Positions 16,767 through 30,500 of a stretch of DNA of 64,000 nt are shown piece after piece. Source of the DNA: Nocardia ignorata NBRC 108230 (GTDB lineage Bacteria; Actinomycetota; Actinomycetes; Mycobacteriales; Mycobacteriaceae); NCBI RefSeq assembly GCF_001612905.1, contig NZ_BDBI01000002.1, forward strand, positions 310,001-374,000. The letters run 5' to 3'. The notes beneath the pieces were generated by a model that made no database searches, was not told the origin of the DNA, and was given only the letters and a program-made list of their open reading frames with translations. The position numbers and the translations under genes were made by a program. Each line of letters starts with the position of its first letter. Within the stretch, counting starts at the first letter, position 1.

Positions 16767-18137
16767 ATGGTCAGCAATCTTGCAGGTGGGCGGCCCCCAC
16801 GGCAGGCTACGGAGGCGGGCGCGCAGCTCGGTGCTCTGGAAGCCTATGCCGCACAGGCCCATGGTTTTCTCAGTGCCGGTGGTGAACAGCTGACCCAGCT
16901 GGCCGGTCTGTTGCGTCCGCTCGTTCTCGAGTCCTGGTTACGCAGCGTACGCGGTGGGATCGATCCCACCGATATGGTCGACGGCCGCGGGCTGCGCGGC
17001 GCCGACCTGGTGCGGTATCGCGATGCCCACCCTATCGCCGCCCTCATGCCGTTGATCGACAAACTGCTGGTCCAGGACGCGGCGCGGGCGGGGCTCATCG
17101 TCACCGTCGCCGACCAGTTCGGGCGGGTGCTCTGCGTGCACGGTCATCCCGACCAGGTCGCCGCGGCCGCCGAGATCGGTCTGCGCGAAGGCGACGACCT
17201 CAGCGAACGGCGCATCGGCACCAATGCCGTCGGCCTCGTCGTGCGCACCGGCCGGGCCACCTGGATCCACGGGCCCGAGCACTTCCTGCACCGCATGCAC
17301 CAGATCACCGGTGCGGCGGCACCCGTGCACGAGCCGGACGGCAGGCTCGTCGGGGTACTGATGATTGCCGGCGGGATGCGGGTGGCCAAGCCGGAAATCC
17401 TCGCTCTGGTCAAGGCCGCCGCCACCGCCGCCGAGATGGATCTGGTGCTGCGAGCCATGCGGGCGGGCCGAGGCGAAACCGGCTCGGTGCGCGGAAGCGA
17501 CCCGGCGGCCGAACCCGAACAGGCCAGGCTGGCGCTCGATGTGCTCGGGCTCGGGCAACCGCACTTGAGCGTGGCGGGGGAGCGGGTACCGCTGTCGCAA
17601 CGTCATGCCGAGATCCTGCTGTTGCTCACCGAGCATCCCGAGGGTCTGGGTTCGGATCATCTCGCGCTGCTGCTCGACGACACCGATCTGGACAACGGCA
17701 CGATCCGCGCCGCCATGTCCCGGTTGCGCGCGGTGGTCGGCGCGACGGTGGTCGCCTCGCGCCCATACCGTTTGCAGGTACATGTCGCAACCGATGTGGA
17801 GGCGCTGCGGGCCGCGCTGGATTCCGGTGATATCGAATCCGCATTGCGGTTGTACGCCGGTCCGGTGTTGCCGCGGTCCTCGGCGCCGGGCATCTGCGAC
17901 CTCCGCGACGAGTTGCGGGTGCGGTTGCGTACCGCTGTGCTCGCCTCGGCCGACCCGGCCGTGCTGCGCCGGTGGACCGCGTGTCAGGAAGGGCGCGACG
18001 ATGCCGCAGCCTGGGCCGCCTATCGGGCGACCGTCGATCGCGATTCACCCCTGTATGCGCAGATCGAAGCCAAGATTCGGGTGCTCGATCGGCGCCTCGG
18101 TGCCGATGCAACGCAGATGCAACGTTTCGGCTCCTAG
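16767..18137 (+). CDS. GAF-domain transcriptional regulator with C-terminal winged-helix-like domain
   Basis: The 456-residue protein has an N-terminal helical region, ESWLRSVRGGIDP, typical of AcoR-like activators. A GAF domain (about residues 90-225) follows, marked by RIGTNAVGLVVRTGRATWIHGPEHF and HQITGAAAPVHEPDGRLVGVLMI. The C-terminal part (about 250-440) resembles an OmpR/BTAD-type winged helix and helical repeat (SQRHAEILLLLTEHPEGL; MSRLRAVVG). No AAA+ sigma-54 domain is present. Related actinobacterial proteins often control alcohol or aldehyde dehydrogenases, some of them mycofactocin-dependent. It sits between the mft locus and the NRPS operon, so either is a possible target. An AAAGG ribosome binding site precedes the ATG. 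Confidence 0.75.
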   Translation: MVSNLAGGRPPRQATEAGAQLGALEAYAAQAHGFLSAGGEQLTQLAGLLRPLVLESWLRSVRGGIDPTDMVDGRGLRGADLVRYRDAHPIAALMPLIDKLLVQDAARAGLIVTVADQFGRVLCVHGHPDQVAAAAEIGLREGDDLSERRIGTNAVGLVVRTGRATWIHGPEHFLHRMHQITGAAAPVHEPDGRLVGVLMIAGGMRVAKPEILALVKAAATAAEMDLVLRAMRAGRGETGSVRGSDPAAEPEQARLALDVLGLGQPHLSVAGERVPLSQRHAEILLLLTEHPEGLGSDHLALLLDDTDLDNGTIRAAMSRLRAVVGATVVASRPYRLQVHVATDVEALRAALDSGDIESALRLYAGPVLPRSSAPGICDLRDELRVRLRTAVLASADPAVLRRWTACQEGRDDAAAWAAYRATVDRDSPLYAQIEAKIRVLDRRLGADATQMQRFGS

Positions 18138-18570
18138 TCTCCGGTTCTGAAAGTGTGCTAGCTCACATATCTGTAGCCGATGTGTTGGAGCGCACACTCA
18201 TGGCCAGGTCGTGCCCACCTCCGGAAACCGACTGGACGCCCGTCTGACTTTTTTATCGGAATAAGTTCCTTTTTATTAACTGAACGCCTAGTGTCGGCAC
18301 TGCATGGACAGGCGCCATGTGATGTAGGCGACATTGGAGGAACGATCAACAGCTAGACCAACCGCGGCCGACGATCTGTCCGCCGCCGCAGGCGGTCCGA
18401 GGAGGATCGCCGCTCTCGTCCACATGATCTGTCGGGGATCTGCGCGGATGTGGCGTTGTGCCCATCGCGCTCTTGGCCGGACCCATCGGCGACCACGAGG
18501 TACTTCAGGTGTCTTCGTGCTGCCCGAAAACGTTCGGACTGCTGTTTTTTCGCGATACGAGGAGGCTCTG
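18138..18570. promoter_or_regulatory. 433-base leader and promoter region of the NRPS operon
   Basis: No supported gene lies here. A near-palindrome GTGTGCTAGCTCAC (18153-18166) follows the regulator gene. An AT-rich island at about 18247-18284 (TTTTTTATC, then TTTTTATTAAC), striking in this GC-rich DNA, is the best promoter candidate. Close to the NRPS start, CCGAA (18524-18528) and TTCGG (18533-18537) form a short hairpin followed by T6 at 18545-18550, a weak attenuator candidate. The NRPS ribosome binding site AGGAGG is at 18560-18565. The open frame continues upstream to ATG 18334, but those residues do not look like protein. Confidence 0.5.
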
Positions 18571-21500
18571 GTGCACGGTACGGAGTTGGGTGGGTTCAGC
18601 GCGCGACCGCAGGAAGCGGAGGGTGCGTCGGCACCGTTCCCGCTGACCCCCGCTCAGCTGGGGGTCTGGTACGCGCAGCTGCTCGACCCCGACGTGCCGA
18701 TCACCATCGCCCAGTACGTGGACATCACCGGCGAGCTGGATCCCGATGTGCTGCAAGCGGTTACAGCCGAGGCGGCACACACCTACGGTTCGCCGCTGGT
18801 GCGGATCGGTGAGCGCGACGGTGTTCCGTATCAGGTGGTCGACCACTCGCTCCCGATCGAGAACGAGCTCCCGCTGATCGATCTGCGCCACCACGACGAC
18901 CCCGTCGCCGCCGCCCAGGAATGGATGCGCGCGGAATTCGGCGCCCCGCTCGACCTGCTCACCGACCGCCTCGTCGCGGGCGCGGTGCTGCGGGTGGGTG
19001 CGCAGCGCTGGTTCTGGTACCTGCGCGGACACCACATCGTGCTCGACGGGTACGGCGCGTTCACGCTGTCGCAGCGCATCGCGGAGCTCTACACCGCCCG
19101 GGTACTCGACTTCGAGCCGTCGCGGGTGGTGCCGGGTGACCTGGCCGAACTCGTCGAGGGCGAACAGCGCTACCGCGAGAGCACCCGTTTCGCCGCCGAT
19201 CGTGAGCACTGGGCCGAGCGCATCGCGGGCCTGGACAGCCCGACCGCGCTCGACCCGCGCACCGCGCCGCGCTCGGCGATCAACCTGGTCACCGGCGGCA
19301 GGCTCACCGACAAACTGGTGCAGCGACTGGAAACCATTGCCGCCAGCGATGATTCGACGCTGTCGGCGGTGCTGCTCGCCGCGTTCGCCGCCTACCTCGG
19401 GCGGCTCACCGACCGGCCGCACGCGGTGCTGAGCCTGCCTGTTACGGCTCGGACCACCGCTGTCATGCGGCGCTCGGCGGGCATGCTGTCCAATATCGTT
19501 CCGCTGCGCCTGCCGACCGGCGCGGCCGGGGCGAGCACCACTTGGGGCGAGCTGCTGCGCGCGGCCCGGGTGGAGGTGGCCGGTGCGCTGCGCCACCAGC
19601 GCTACCGCGCCGAGGACATCCGCCGCGACGCCGAGGACGACGGTCGCCCGGCCCGGCGCGCGCTGTTCGGTCCGCTCGCGAACTTCATGCTGTTCCGCAC
19701 CAGCCTGCTGCTCGGCAACACCACCGGGCGCTACCGGGTGCTGTCGACGGGTCCGATCGAGGATCTGAGCCTGAATGTGTACTACGGCGATCACGACCGG
19801 GTGCATGTCGATTTCGAGGCGAACCCCAACCTCTACGACGCCGATTCGCTGGCCCGGCATCACTGCCGTTTCCTGCGCTTCCTCGAGCGGCTGACGGCTG
19901 TCGACCTGGATACCCCGGTCGGCGCCGTCGAGGTGGCCACCGAGCTGGAACTCGAGGTCAGCACCAAGATCTGGAATGCCACCGGCTTCGATGTGACGGC
20001 CGTGCTCACGGAGCGCGCGGTGGCGTCGGCGACGCTGCCCGCGATGTTCGAGGCGCAGGTTCTGCGGACACCCGATTCCGTGGCTGTCCGGATGGCCGGT
20101 TCCGGTCAGGCGCTCACCTATCGCGAACTGTCGCAGCGGGCCGCCCGGCTGGCACGACGGCTGCGGGCGGAGGGCATCGGTCCGGAATCGCTGGTGGCGC
20201 TGAGTATTCGGCGTTCCACCGACCTGGTGATCGCCATGTACGCGGTGCTCGCCGCCGGCGCGGCGTACGTACCGATCGATCCGGACCACCCGGCCGATCG
20301 CATCGCCCACATCCTCGAAACCGCCTCGCCCGCCGCGGTTCTCACCACCACGCGAGAAGCCTCCCTCGCCACGGACGTGCCGGTACTCGCGGTCGACGAC
20401 ATCGACCTGAGCTGGTACGCCGACGAGCCGCTCACCGATGCCGACCGCACGGCGCCGCTGCGGCCGGAGCATCCGGCCTACGTCATCTTCACCTCCGGCT
20501 CCACCGGTCTGCCCAAGGGCGTGGCCGTCGAGCACGCCGCGATCGTGAACCGGCTGGTGTGGATGCAGCACAGCTACCGCCTGCACGGCGTGGACACGGT
20601 GCTGCAGAAGACGCCGACGACCTTCGACGTGTCGGTGTGGGAGTTCCTCTGGCCCTTGCAGATCGGTGCCACACTGCTGCTCGCAGAGCCGGACGGGCAC
20701 CGCGATCCCGCCTACCTGCGCCGGGTGATCGCCGAATACGGCGTCACGGTCGCACATTTCGTGCCGTCGATGCTCGAGGCCTTCCTCGCTCAGCAGGAGA
20801 TCGCCGAACGTGGTTCGTTGCGACTGGTTTTCGCCTCGGGCGAGGCGCTGCCCGCCCCGCTGGCGCAGCGGTTGCGGTTGCTCACCGGCGCCCGGCTGCA
20901 TAATCTCTACGGTCCCACCGAGGCCGCCGTCGACGTCACCTTCCACGAGGTGACCGACGCCGACCGGGTGACGGTGCCGATCGGCGCGCCGGTGTTCAAT
21001 ACCCGGCTCCATGTTCTCGACTCGCGGCTGCGGCCGGTTCCGGTCGGGGCTCCGGGTGAGCTGTATCTGTCGGGGGTACAGCTCGCCCGGGGTTATGTCG
21101 GCCGTCCCGAGCTCACCGCGGGCCGGTTCGTCGCCGACCCGGCGGCGGCGGGTGAACGTATGTACCGCACCGGTGACCTTGTGCGCTGGACGACCAACGG
21201 TGAACTGGAATACCTGGGCCGCACCGACTTCCAGGTGAAGTTGCGTGGCCTGCGCATCGAACTCGGTGAGATCGAAGCGATCCTCGACGGCGTCGAGGGC
21301 GCCGCGCGCACGGTTGTCGTCGTGCGTGACGACGCGGGTGTCGGCGAACAACTTGTCGCGTATGTGGTGGCCGAGGCCGGTGCCGTCACCGCCGACGCGC
21401 TGCGTGCGGCCGCCCTGCGCGCCCTGCCCGCCTACATGGTTCCCGCCGCGTTCGTGCTGCTCGACGAGCTGCCGGTGAACGCCTCGGGCAAGCTCGACCG

Positions 21501-24500
21501 CAAGGCCCTGCCCGCTCCCGCTCGCACCGTCGTCGCCTACACCGAGCCCGCCGGGCCGGTGGAGGAGACGGTGGCGCGGGTGTTCGGTGAGGTGCTCGGC
21601 CTCGAGCGGATCGGCCGTGACGACGACTTCTTCGCACTCGGCGGCAACAGCCTCGTCGCCACCCAGGTCGCGGCGCGCCTCGGCGCCGATCTCGGCTGCG
21701 GTCTGACGGTGCGCGACCTGTTCGGCGCCACGACGGTGGCACGGCTGGCCGCGGTGATCGCCGAGCGCGCCGACGCCGGTGTGAGCGCCCAGCTGCCGGT
21801 GCTCGCCGCCCGACCGCGCCCGTCGACGGTTCCGCTTTCCCCCGCACAGCAACGCATCTGGTTCCTGAATCGGTTCGACCCGGCCGCGCCCGGCTACAAC
21901 ATGCCCTTCGTGGTGCGTGTGCGCGGCACTGCGGATCTCCCCGCGCTGCTGAGCGCGCTCGAGTCCGTGGTGGACCGGCACGAGGCCCTGCGCACCATCT
22001 TCCCGGCTGTCGACACGGGGGGCGAGGTGGCCGAGCAGGTGGTGTGCCCGGCCGGGCTGGTGCGCATCGGTGCGCCGACCGAGGTGGCCGCCGCAGATCT
22101 GGATGCCGAGCTCATCCGATTCGCCTCCACCGGTTTCGATCTGGAGCGCGAGGCGCCGTTCCGCGCGCAGGTGTTCGTGGTGGCCGACACCGCCGCGCGA
22201 GGCGAACCGCACACGGACTCAGACGAGCTCGGCCCCGAAGCCCGTCACGAAAACGGCGCCGCGGTCGATGCGGGTGACGGTGAATGCGTGCTCGCCGTCG
22301 TGTTGCATCACATCGCGGCGGACGGTGTTTCGCTGCAGGTGCTCGTCCGCGATGTGCTCACCGCCTACCGCGCCGCCGCCGACGGCGTCGCCCCCGACTG
22401 GTCGCCGCTGACCGTGCAGTACGCCGACTACACCCTGTGGCAGCGTGAACTCCTCGGCGCCGAGAGCGACCCGAACTCGCTCGCCGCACGCGAAATCGCC
22501 TTCTGGGAAAGGGCTCTGGCGGGACTGCCCGATCAGCTCGAACTGCCGTCGGCGCGGCCGCGTCCGGTGGAACCGAGCATGCGCGGCGCGCGGGTGAGCT
22601 TCACCATCGACCCCGCCCTGCACCGGCAGCTCACCGACTTGGCTCAGCAGGCCGGGGCGTCGCTGTTCATGGTGCTGCACACCGCGCTGGCCGTGCTGCT
22701 CGCCCGCCTGTCGGGCACCACCGACATCGCCGTCGGCACCGGTGTCGCCGGACGTGGCGACCGGGCCATCGACGACCTGATCGGCATGTTCGTCAACACG
22801 CTCGTGCTGCGCACCGAGGTCGACCCGGCCGCCAGTTTCGCGGCCGCCCTCGAGCACACGCGCGAGACCGACCTTGCCGCGTTCGCGCACACCACGGTGC
22901 CGTTCGACCGGCTCGTCGATGTGGTGAACCCGGCGCGCTCGCAGTCACGCCACCCGCTGTTCCAGGTGGCTCTGAACTTCCAGGCGGTGCTCGACACCAC
23001 CTTCGAGTTGGCGGGCTCGCCGGTCACCGTGCACGAGATCGAACTCGCCATCACCAAGTTCGATCTGCAGATCACCCTGGCCGAAAAGCGTTCCGCCACT
23101 GGCGAAGCCGACGGTATCGAGGCCGTCGTCCTGTACGCCACCGATCTGTTCGACGAAACCGATATCCGTGACCTCGGTGCGCGCTTCGTGCGTTTGCTCG
23201 CCGCCGCCTCGGCCGCGCCGGAAACCGCCGTGGGCGAGCTGCCGCTGCTGTCGGTGGAAGAACAGGCCCGGCTCACCGGCATGCGTGGCGCACCCGTCAC
23301 CGCCACCGGTCTGCTACCCGACCTGCTCGCCGCCGCCGTCGCGGCCGACCCGGAGCGTGAGGCCGTCACCGACGGCGACCGCAGCCTCACCTACCGGGAG
23401 CTCGAGCGGGCCTCGTCGCGACTGGCCCGGGTGCTCATCGATGCCGGCGTCGGACCGGACGACGTCGTCGCCGTCGGCATTCCGCGTTCCATCGAATCGG
23501 TGCTCGCCGTGTGGGCGGTCGCGAAGGCGGGTGCGGCGTGGCTGCCCGTCGACCCCAGCTACCCGCTGGACCGGATCAACCACATGGTCACCGATTCCGG
23601 TGCACGCCTCGGCCTGACCGTCGACGGGTCGGCCGCCGCGCTGCCCACCTCGATCGAATGGCTGGCCCTCGACGAGCTCAAGCTGATGGCCGAATGCGCC
23701 TCGCGCTCCAGCGAACCCGTCACCGATCTCGACCGGGTGCGTCCGCTGCGGGCCGAGCACCTCGCCTATGTCATCTACACCTCCGGTTCCACCGGTCTGC
23801 CCAAGGGTGTGCTGGTGACCCAGGCCGGGATCGCCGGATTCGCCGCCGAGGAGACCGATCGCATGGTCGGCTCGCCGGACGCGCGGGTGCTGCAGGTGGG
23901 TTCACCGTCGTTCGACATCTCGGTGATGGAGTTCCTGCTCGCGGTGAACTCGGCCGCCACGCTGGTGATCGCCGTGCCCGGTCGGCATGTCGGTGACGAA
24001 CTGGCGCAACTGCTTTCGGAGCAGCGGGTCACACACGCGCTCATGACCCCGTCGGCGCTGGCCGTCCTCGATCCCGCCCGGCTCGAGCACCTGCGGATGG
24101 TGATGGTCGGTGGCGAGGCGTGCCCGCTCGAGCTGGTCGCCCGCTGGACCGAGGGCCCGGTGGGGCGCGTGTTCGTCAACGCCTACGGCCCCTCCGAGAC
24201 CACCGTCGCCACGAACATCAGCGCACCCCTCACCGCCGACACCCCGCTCACCCTCGGCACACCGCTGCGCGGCATCGCTCAGTGGGTGCTCGACAGCAGG
24301 CTCCGCCCGGTGCCCGCGGGCGTCACCGGCGAGCTGTACGTGGCGGGCGCCCAGCTCGCCCGTGGCTACCGCGACCGCGCCGCCCTCACCGCCACCCGCT
24401 TCGTCGCCTGCCTCTGGGAGCAGGGCGCCCGCATGTACCGCACCGGCGACCTGGTCCGCTGGACCCCCGAAGGCTCCCTCGTCTACGTCGGCCGCAACGA

Positions 24501-27500
24501 CGACCAGGTGAAACTGCGCGGATTCCGCATCGAACTCGGCGAAATCGAATCCGCCCTCCTCGCCGACGCCTCGGTTCGCCAGGCCGTCGTGATGGTCCGC
24601 CGCGATGCCCATCGCGGTGACCAGCTCGTCGCCTACCTCGTGCCGGCCACACGGTCGGGCAAGGGCTCCGAAGCGTTCCCGGAGAGGATCGCCGAAGGGC
24701 TGCGTGGTCGGTTGGCGGCGCATATGGTGCCGTCCGCGTTCGTGGTGCTCGACGCGCTGCCGTTGACGCCGAACGGGAAGCTCGATCGGCGGGCGTTGCC
24801 GGAGCCGGTGTTCGCGGCGAAGGCCTTCCGCGCACCCGCGCCTGGCACCGAAACCGTGGTGGCTCAGGTGTTCGGCGACGTGCTCGGCGTGGAGTCGGTC
24901 GGCGCGGATGACGACTTCTTCGCTCTCGGTGGCAATTCCCTGGTCGCCACGCAGGTCGTGTCCCGGCTCGGGGCCGCGCTCGGTGCCGGTGTGCCGTTGA
25001 AGTCGCTGTTCGAAGCGCCGACCGTCAGCGCGCTCGCCGCCCGCCTGGCCGGTGCCGAGAAGACCGCCGCGATGCCCGCACTCGTCGCAGGTGAACGGCC
25101 GCAGCGGATTCCACTGTCCTACGCGCAGCAGCGGATGTGGTTCCTCAACCAGTTCGACGCGGAGTCGGTGGCCGACAATATCGCCGCCGCCATCCGCCTG
25201 ACCGGCGATCTCGACCACACCGCGCTGGCCGCGGCAGTGGACGCGGTGATCGCCCGGCACGAAGCGCTGCGCACCCGCTACCCGGCCGTCGACGGTATCC
25301 CGTTCCAGCAGGTTCTCGATCGGTTCTCCGTGGCCCTCGAGCCCGAGGACATCGATCCCGCGACGCTCGACGATCGTGTCCGCGCACTCGCCGCCGTGCC
25401 GTTCGCGGTGGATCAGGAGCCGCCGGTCCGCCTGCGCCTGCTGCGCACCGCCGCCGACGAGCACGTCCTGGTGCTCGTGGTGCACCACATCGCCGCCGAC
25501 GGCTGGTCGGTGGCGCCGCTCACCCACGACGTGATGCTCGCCTACGCGGCCCACCGCGCGGGCACCGCTCCGGAGTGGACCGCGCTGCCCGTGCAGTACG
25601 CCGACTTCGCCCTCTGGCAGCGGGACGCGCTGGGTGCCGAGGACGACCCGTCGTCGGCGATGGCCCGTCAGATCGGTTTCTGGACAACAGAACTCGCGAA
25701 CCTGCCCGACCTGCTGGCGCTCCCCACCGACCGCCCGCGTCCGGCCGTGGCATCGGGTCGCGGAGCCCGCCACGCCTTCTCGATTCCCGCGACGATCACC
25801 GACCGCCTGCGTGCGCTGGCGGCCGAGTCCCACGCATCGCTGTTCATGGTGCTGCACGCCGTGTTCGCCACCACCTTGGCCAAACTCTCGGGCGAGGACG
25901 ACATTTCGGTCGGCACACCCGTGGCCGGTCGCGGTGACCAGGCTCTCGACCGGCTCGTCGGCATGTTCGTCAACACGCTCGTGCTGCGCACCCGGATTCC
26001 GTCGGATGCCACCTTCACCGAACTCGTCGGCACCGTCCGCGACGCCGATCTGCGTGCACTCGCCAACGCCGACGTCACCTTCGACCGGCTCGTGGAGGTG
26101 GTCGACCCACAACGCTCGACCGCACGCCACCCTCTCTTCCAGGTGATGCTCGACTTCCAGAACACCACCCGGACCGAACTCGAACTCGCGGGCCTCACCG
26201 CGACGGAAGTCGAGATCGACACCCACACAGCCAAATTCGACCTGCACCTGACGCTGCGCGAAACCTCCGACGGCCTGCTCGCCCGCTTCGAGTACGCCAC
26301 GGACCTCTTCGACGCGCGGACCATCACAGATTTCAGCACCCGGCTCCTACGGGTACTGGATACGGTGAGCGCCGATCCCAACGTCGTGATCGGCGACATC
26401 GACCTGCTCGGCGCCGCGGAGCGCACCCTGCTGCTCGAAACCTGGAACGACACCGCGTTCCCGGTGATCGAGGGGGCGAACCTGGTCTCGCTGTTCGAGG
26501 CACAGGCCGCCCGCACCCCGGGTGCGACCGCGGTGACATTCGAGGGTCGGTCCCTCACCTACGCCGAGTTCGGCGAGCGGGTGAATCGCCTCGCCCGCCT
26601 GCTCATCTCGATCGGTGTGCGCCCCGACCGCACGGTTGCCCTCGGACTGCGCCGCGGCACCGACCTGGTGGTCGCCATGTACGCGGTGCTCACCGCAGGT
26701 GGGGCGTACGTGCCGCTCGACCCCGACCACCCCGCCGAGCGCATCGCGCAGGTGCTCGACGCCGCCGACCCGGTGTGCGTGCTCACCCGTGAGGCGGACG
26801 GCCTCGATCTGGCCCGCGCCGAGCGCGCTGTCGTCCTCGACCTGGATCAGGTCGACACCACCGATTACCCGGCCGACCCGGTCACCGACGTCGACCGCCT
26901 CGCCACCATCACCCCGGACAATGCCGCCTACCTGATCTTCACCTCCGGCTCCACCGGCAAGCCCAAGGGGGTTGTCGTCTCGCACGCCGCGATCGTCAAC
27001 CGGCTGATCTGGATGCAGGACGCCTACCGCCTCACCCCCGCCGACACCGTCCTGCAGAAGACACCCGCCACCTTCGACGTCTCGGTGTGGGAGTTCTTCT
27101 GGCCGCTGCAGATCGGTGCCCGTCTCCTCCTGGCCGCCCCCGACGGTCACCGTGACCCGGCCTACCTCGCGGACCTCATCGACCGTGAAGCCGTCACCGT
27201 CGCCCACTTCGTCCCCTCGATGCTCACGGCGTTCGTCGGCGCGCTGGGTGCCGACATCGCCCCGATGACCGGGCAGCTCACCGCGCCCCGGTGCGCGTCG
27301 CTGCGGCTGGTCTTCGCCTCGGGCGAGGCGCTGCCGCCGACGCCCGCCCAGGCCGTGCGCGAGCTCACCGGTACAGCTGTGCACAACTTGTACGGCCCCA
27401 CGGAAGCCGCAGTCGACGTGACTTTCCACGAGGTCGTCGACGCCGACGAGGTCACCGTCCCGATCGGCGCCCCGGTCCACAACACCCAGGTCTACGTCCT

Positions 27501-30500
27501 CGATACCCGCTTGCGTCCGGTTCCGCCCGGCGTCCCCGGCGAGCTCTACCTGGCAGGTATTCAGTTGGCCCGTGGCTACGCGGGTCGCCCCGACCTCACC
27601 GCCGACCGCTTCGTCGCCAACCCGTTCACTCCCGGCGAGCGCATGTACCGCACCGGTGATCTGGTGAGCTGGACGGTCCTCGCCGACAGCGACCCGGCAG
27701 CGAGTGTGTCGCACATCGACGCCCGCACCAGTGGTGCTGATTCCTCGGACGACACCGATATTCGCGTCGGAGGAGACGTGGACAGAGCGCCGGTGCGCTG
27801 TGCACGTGGCGAGCTGCAGTACTTGGGCCGCACCGATTTCCAGGTCAAACTGCGCGGGCTCCGGATCGAGCTCGGTGAGATCGAAGCAGCGCTGTCGAGG
27901 GTGCCCGAGGTTGCCCAGGCTGCGGTTCTGGTCCGCGACGACGTGCTGGTCGGCTATCTCGTCGGCGCCCCGGATCTCGAGGCCGTCGAGTCGACGCTGG
28001 CTCGCACCCTCCCGGCCTACATGGTCCCGTCGGCGTTCGTGGTGCTCGACGAGTTCCCGCTGAACGCTTCCGGCAAGCTCGACCGGAAGGCGCTGCCCGC
28101 ACCGGTTTTCGAGGCCGCGGCATTCCGTGCGCCGTCGACCGAGGTGGAGCGGATCGTCGCCGCCACCTTCGCCGCCGTGCTCGGCTTCCCGGCCGATCGG
28201 CAGGTCGGTCTCGACGACGACTTCTTCGCCCTCGGTGGCAACTCGCTCACCGCCACCCAGGTCGTCGCCCGGCTCGGTGCCGCCCTCGACACCCAGGTCC
28301 CCGTGCGTCTGCTCTTCGACGCACCGACGGTCCATACACTGGCCGAACGATGCGCGGCTCTGCAGGGCATCGGCGGCCGGGTAGCGCTCACGACTCGCGC
28401 ACGCCCGCAGCATATTCCGCTTTCGCCCGCGCAGCGGCGCATGTGGTTCCTCAATCGCTTCCTCGCCGACGCCGACGGTCCCGGCGACGCCGTCGACAAC
28501 ATCCCGGTCGCCCTGCGCCTCACCGGCGACCTCGATATCGCCGCGCTCGAGGCGGCCCTCGCCGATGTGATCGACCGGCACGAAACCCTGCGGACCAGTT
28601 ACCCCGAAGGCCCTGACGGCGCCGAGCAGCGGATCGCCGCCGCCGCCCCGCTCGCGCTGACACCCGAGCCGGTCACCGAACGGGAACTGCCCGCCCGCCT
28701 GCTGGCATGTGCCGCGGTGCGCTTCGACCTGACCACCGAGATCCCGTTCCGCGCGGCACTGTTCGCGACGGACGACGCGCACGTCCTCGTCCTCGTCGTC
28801 CACCACATCGCCGCCGACGGTTTCTCCCTCGGCCCGCTGGCCGCCGACCTGATGACCGCCTACGCCGCCCGCCGCGACGGCATCGCCCCCGCCTGGTCGC
28901 CACTGCCGGTCCAGTACGCCGACTACGCCCTCTGGCAGGACGAGGCACTCGGCGACCCTGTCCACCCCGGCTCGCTCGCCCACACCCAGCTCGCCTTCTG
29001 GCAGCGCACCCTCGCCGGTCTGCCCGAACAGCTGGAACTGCCGACCGACCGGCCACGTCCGGCCGATTCGAGCTTCCGCGGCGGCGTGCACCGGTTCCAG
29101 ATCGACTCCGATCTGCACAGTGAGCTGCGGGAACTCGCGCGCAAGCACGAGGCGACCCTGTTCAGCACCGTGCACGCGGCGCTGGCCGTGCTGCTGGCGC
29201 GGCTGTCGGGCAGCGGTGACATCGCCATCGGCACCCCGGTCGCCGGCCGCGGGGAGGCCGCCATCGACGGCCTGATCGGCATGTTCGTCAACACCCTCGT
29301 CCTGCGCACCCAGGTCGACCCGCGCGCCGAATTCGAAACCACCCTCGATGCCGTGCGCGCGGGCGACCTCGACGCCCTCTCCCACGCCGACGTCCCCTTC
29401 GAGCAGGTCGTCGAGGCCGTCGACCCGGCACGGGCCCGCAACCGGCACCCGCTGTTCCAGGTGGCTCTCGTCCTGCAGAACTTCACCGTTCCCGCACTCG
29501 ACGCGGCCGGATTGCACGCGGCCCCCGTCGATTTCGACGCCGCCGTCGCGAAGTTCGACCTCCAGTTCACCCTGCGCGAATCCGACGACATCGACGGCCG
29601 CGCAGACGGCATGGCCATCGAAATCGCCTACGCCACCGACTTGTTCGACGAATCCAGCGTGGCTGTCCTCGCCCGCCGCTTCACCCAGGTGCTGGCCGCT
29701 GTCGTCGCGGACCCGACCGTCGTCGTCGGCGACATCCAGTTGCTCAGCGCCGAGGAGCAGCAGCGCACGCTGCACGACTGGGCGAGCGTCGAGGCCGCGG
29801 TGGCCGAGACCGGCGACAGCATGGTCGACCGGTTCGCCCGCGCCGCCCGCATCGATCCGCAGGCCGTCGCGGTGAAGGCAGGGGAGCGGCAGCTCACCTA
29901 CGCCGAGCTCGATGCCTGGTCCAGCCGTCTCGCCCGGCGTCTCATCGCGGCAGGAGTCGGCCCCGAGGCGCTGGTGGCCGTCGCTCTTCCGCGCACTGTC
30001 GAACTCACCGTCGCGCTGCTCGCGGTGCTGAAGGCCGGTGGCGGTTACCTGCCGATCGACCCGAACTATCCCGCCGACCGGATCGAGTACGTCCTCGACG
30101 ACGCCCGCCCGCTGTGCGCCGTCGCCAATGCGGAGACCGGCCTGCCGCGCGACTGGTTCGGCGGGCCGGTGATCGACCCGAACTGCGGCAACCTGGCCGA
30201 CTTCGGAGCCGAACCGCTCACCGACACCGATCGCCGTGCCCCGCTCGCACCCGCGCACACGGCCTACGTCATCTACACCTCCGGTTCCACCGGCCGCCCC
30301 AAGGGCGTGCAGGTGCCGCACGCGAACGTGCTCGCGCTGCTGGATAATACGGCCGCGAAGTTCGAGTTCGGGCCGTCGGATGTGTGGACGATGTTCCACT
30401 CCTACGCCTTCGACTTCTCGGTCTGGGAACTGTGGGGAGCCCTGCTGCACGGTGGCTCGATCGTCCTCGTCGACTACTACACCTCCCGCTCACCCGAACA

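Noticed and set aside
18334..18570. Extra 79 N-terminal residues of the NRPS from ATG 18334
   Set aside because: The residues are Arg/Ala-rich and unlike an NRPS N terminus. GTG 18571 has a perfect AGGAGG at proper spacing just before the C domain.
18505..22212. Open frame of 1235 codons on the minus strand opposite the NRPS gene
   Set aside because: It mirrors NRPS codon positions in GC-rich DNA, has Arg/Gly/His-rich low-complexity sequence and shows no domain; the plus-strand NRPS domains are unambiguous. The 1367-codon minus frame at 26347-30450 is the same effect.
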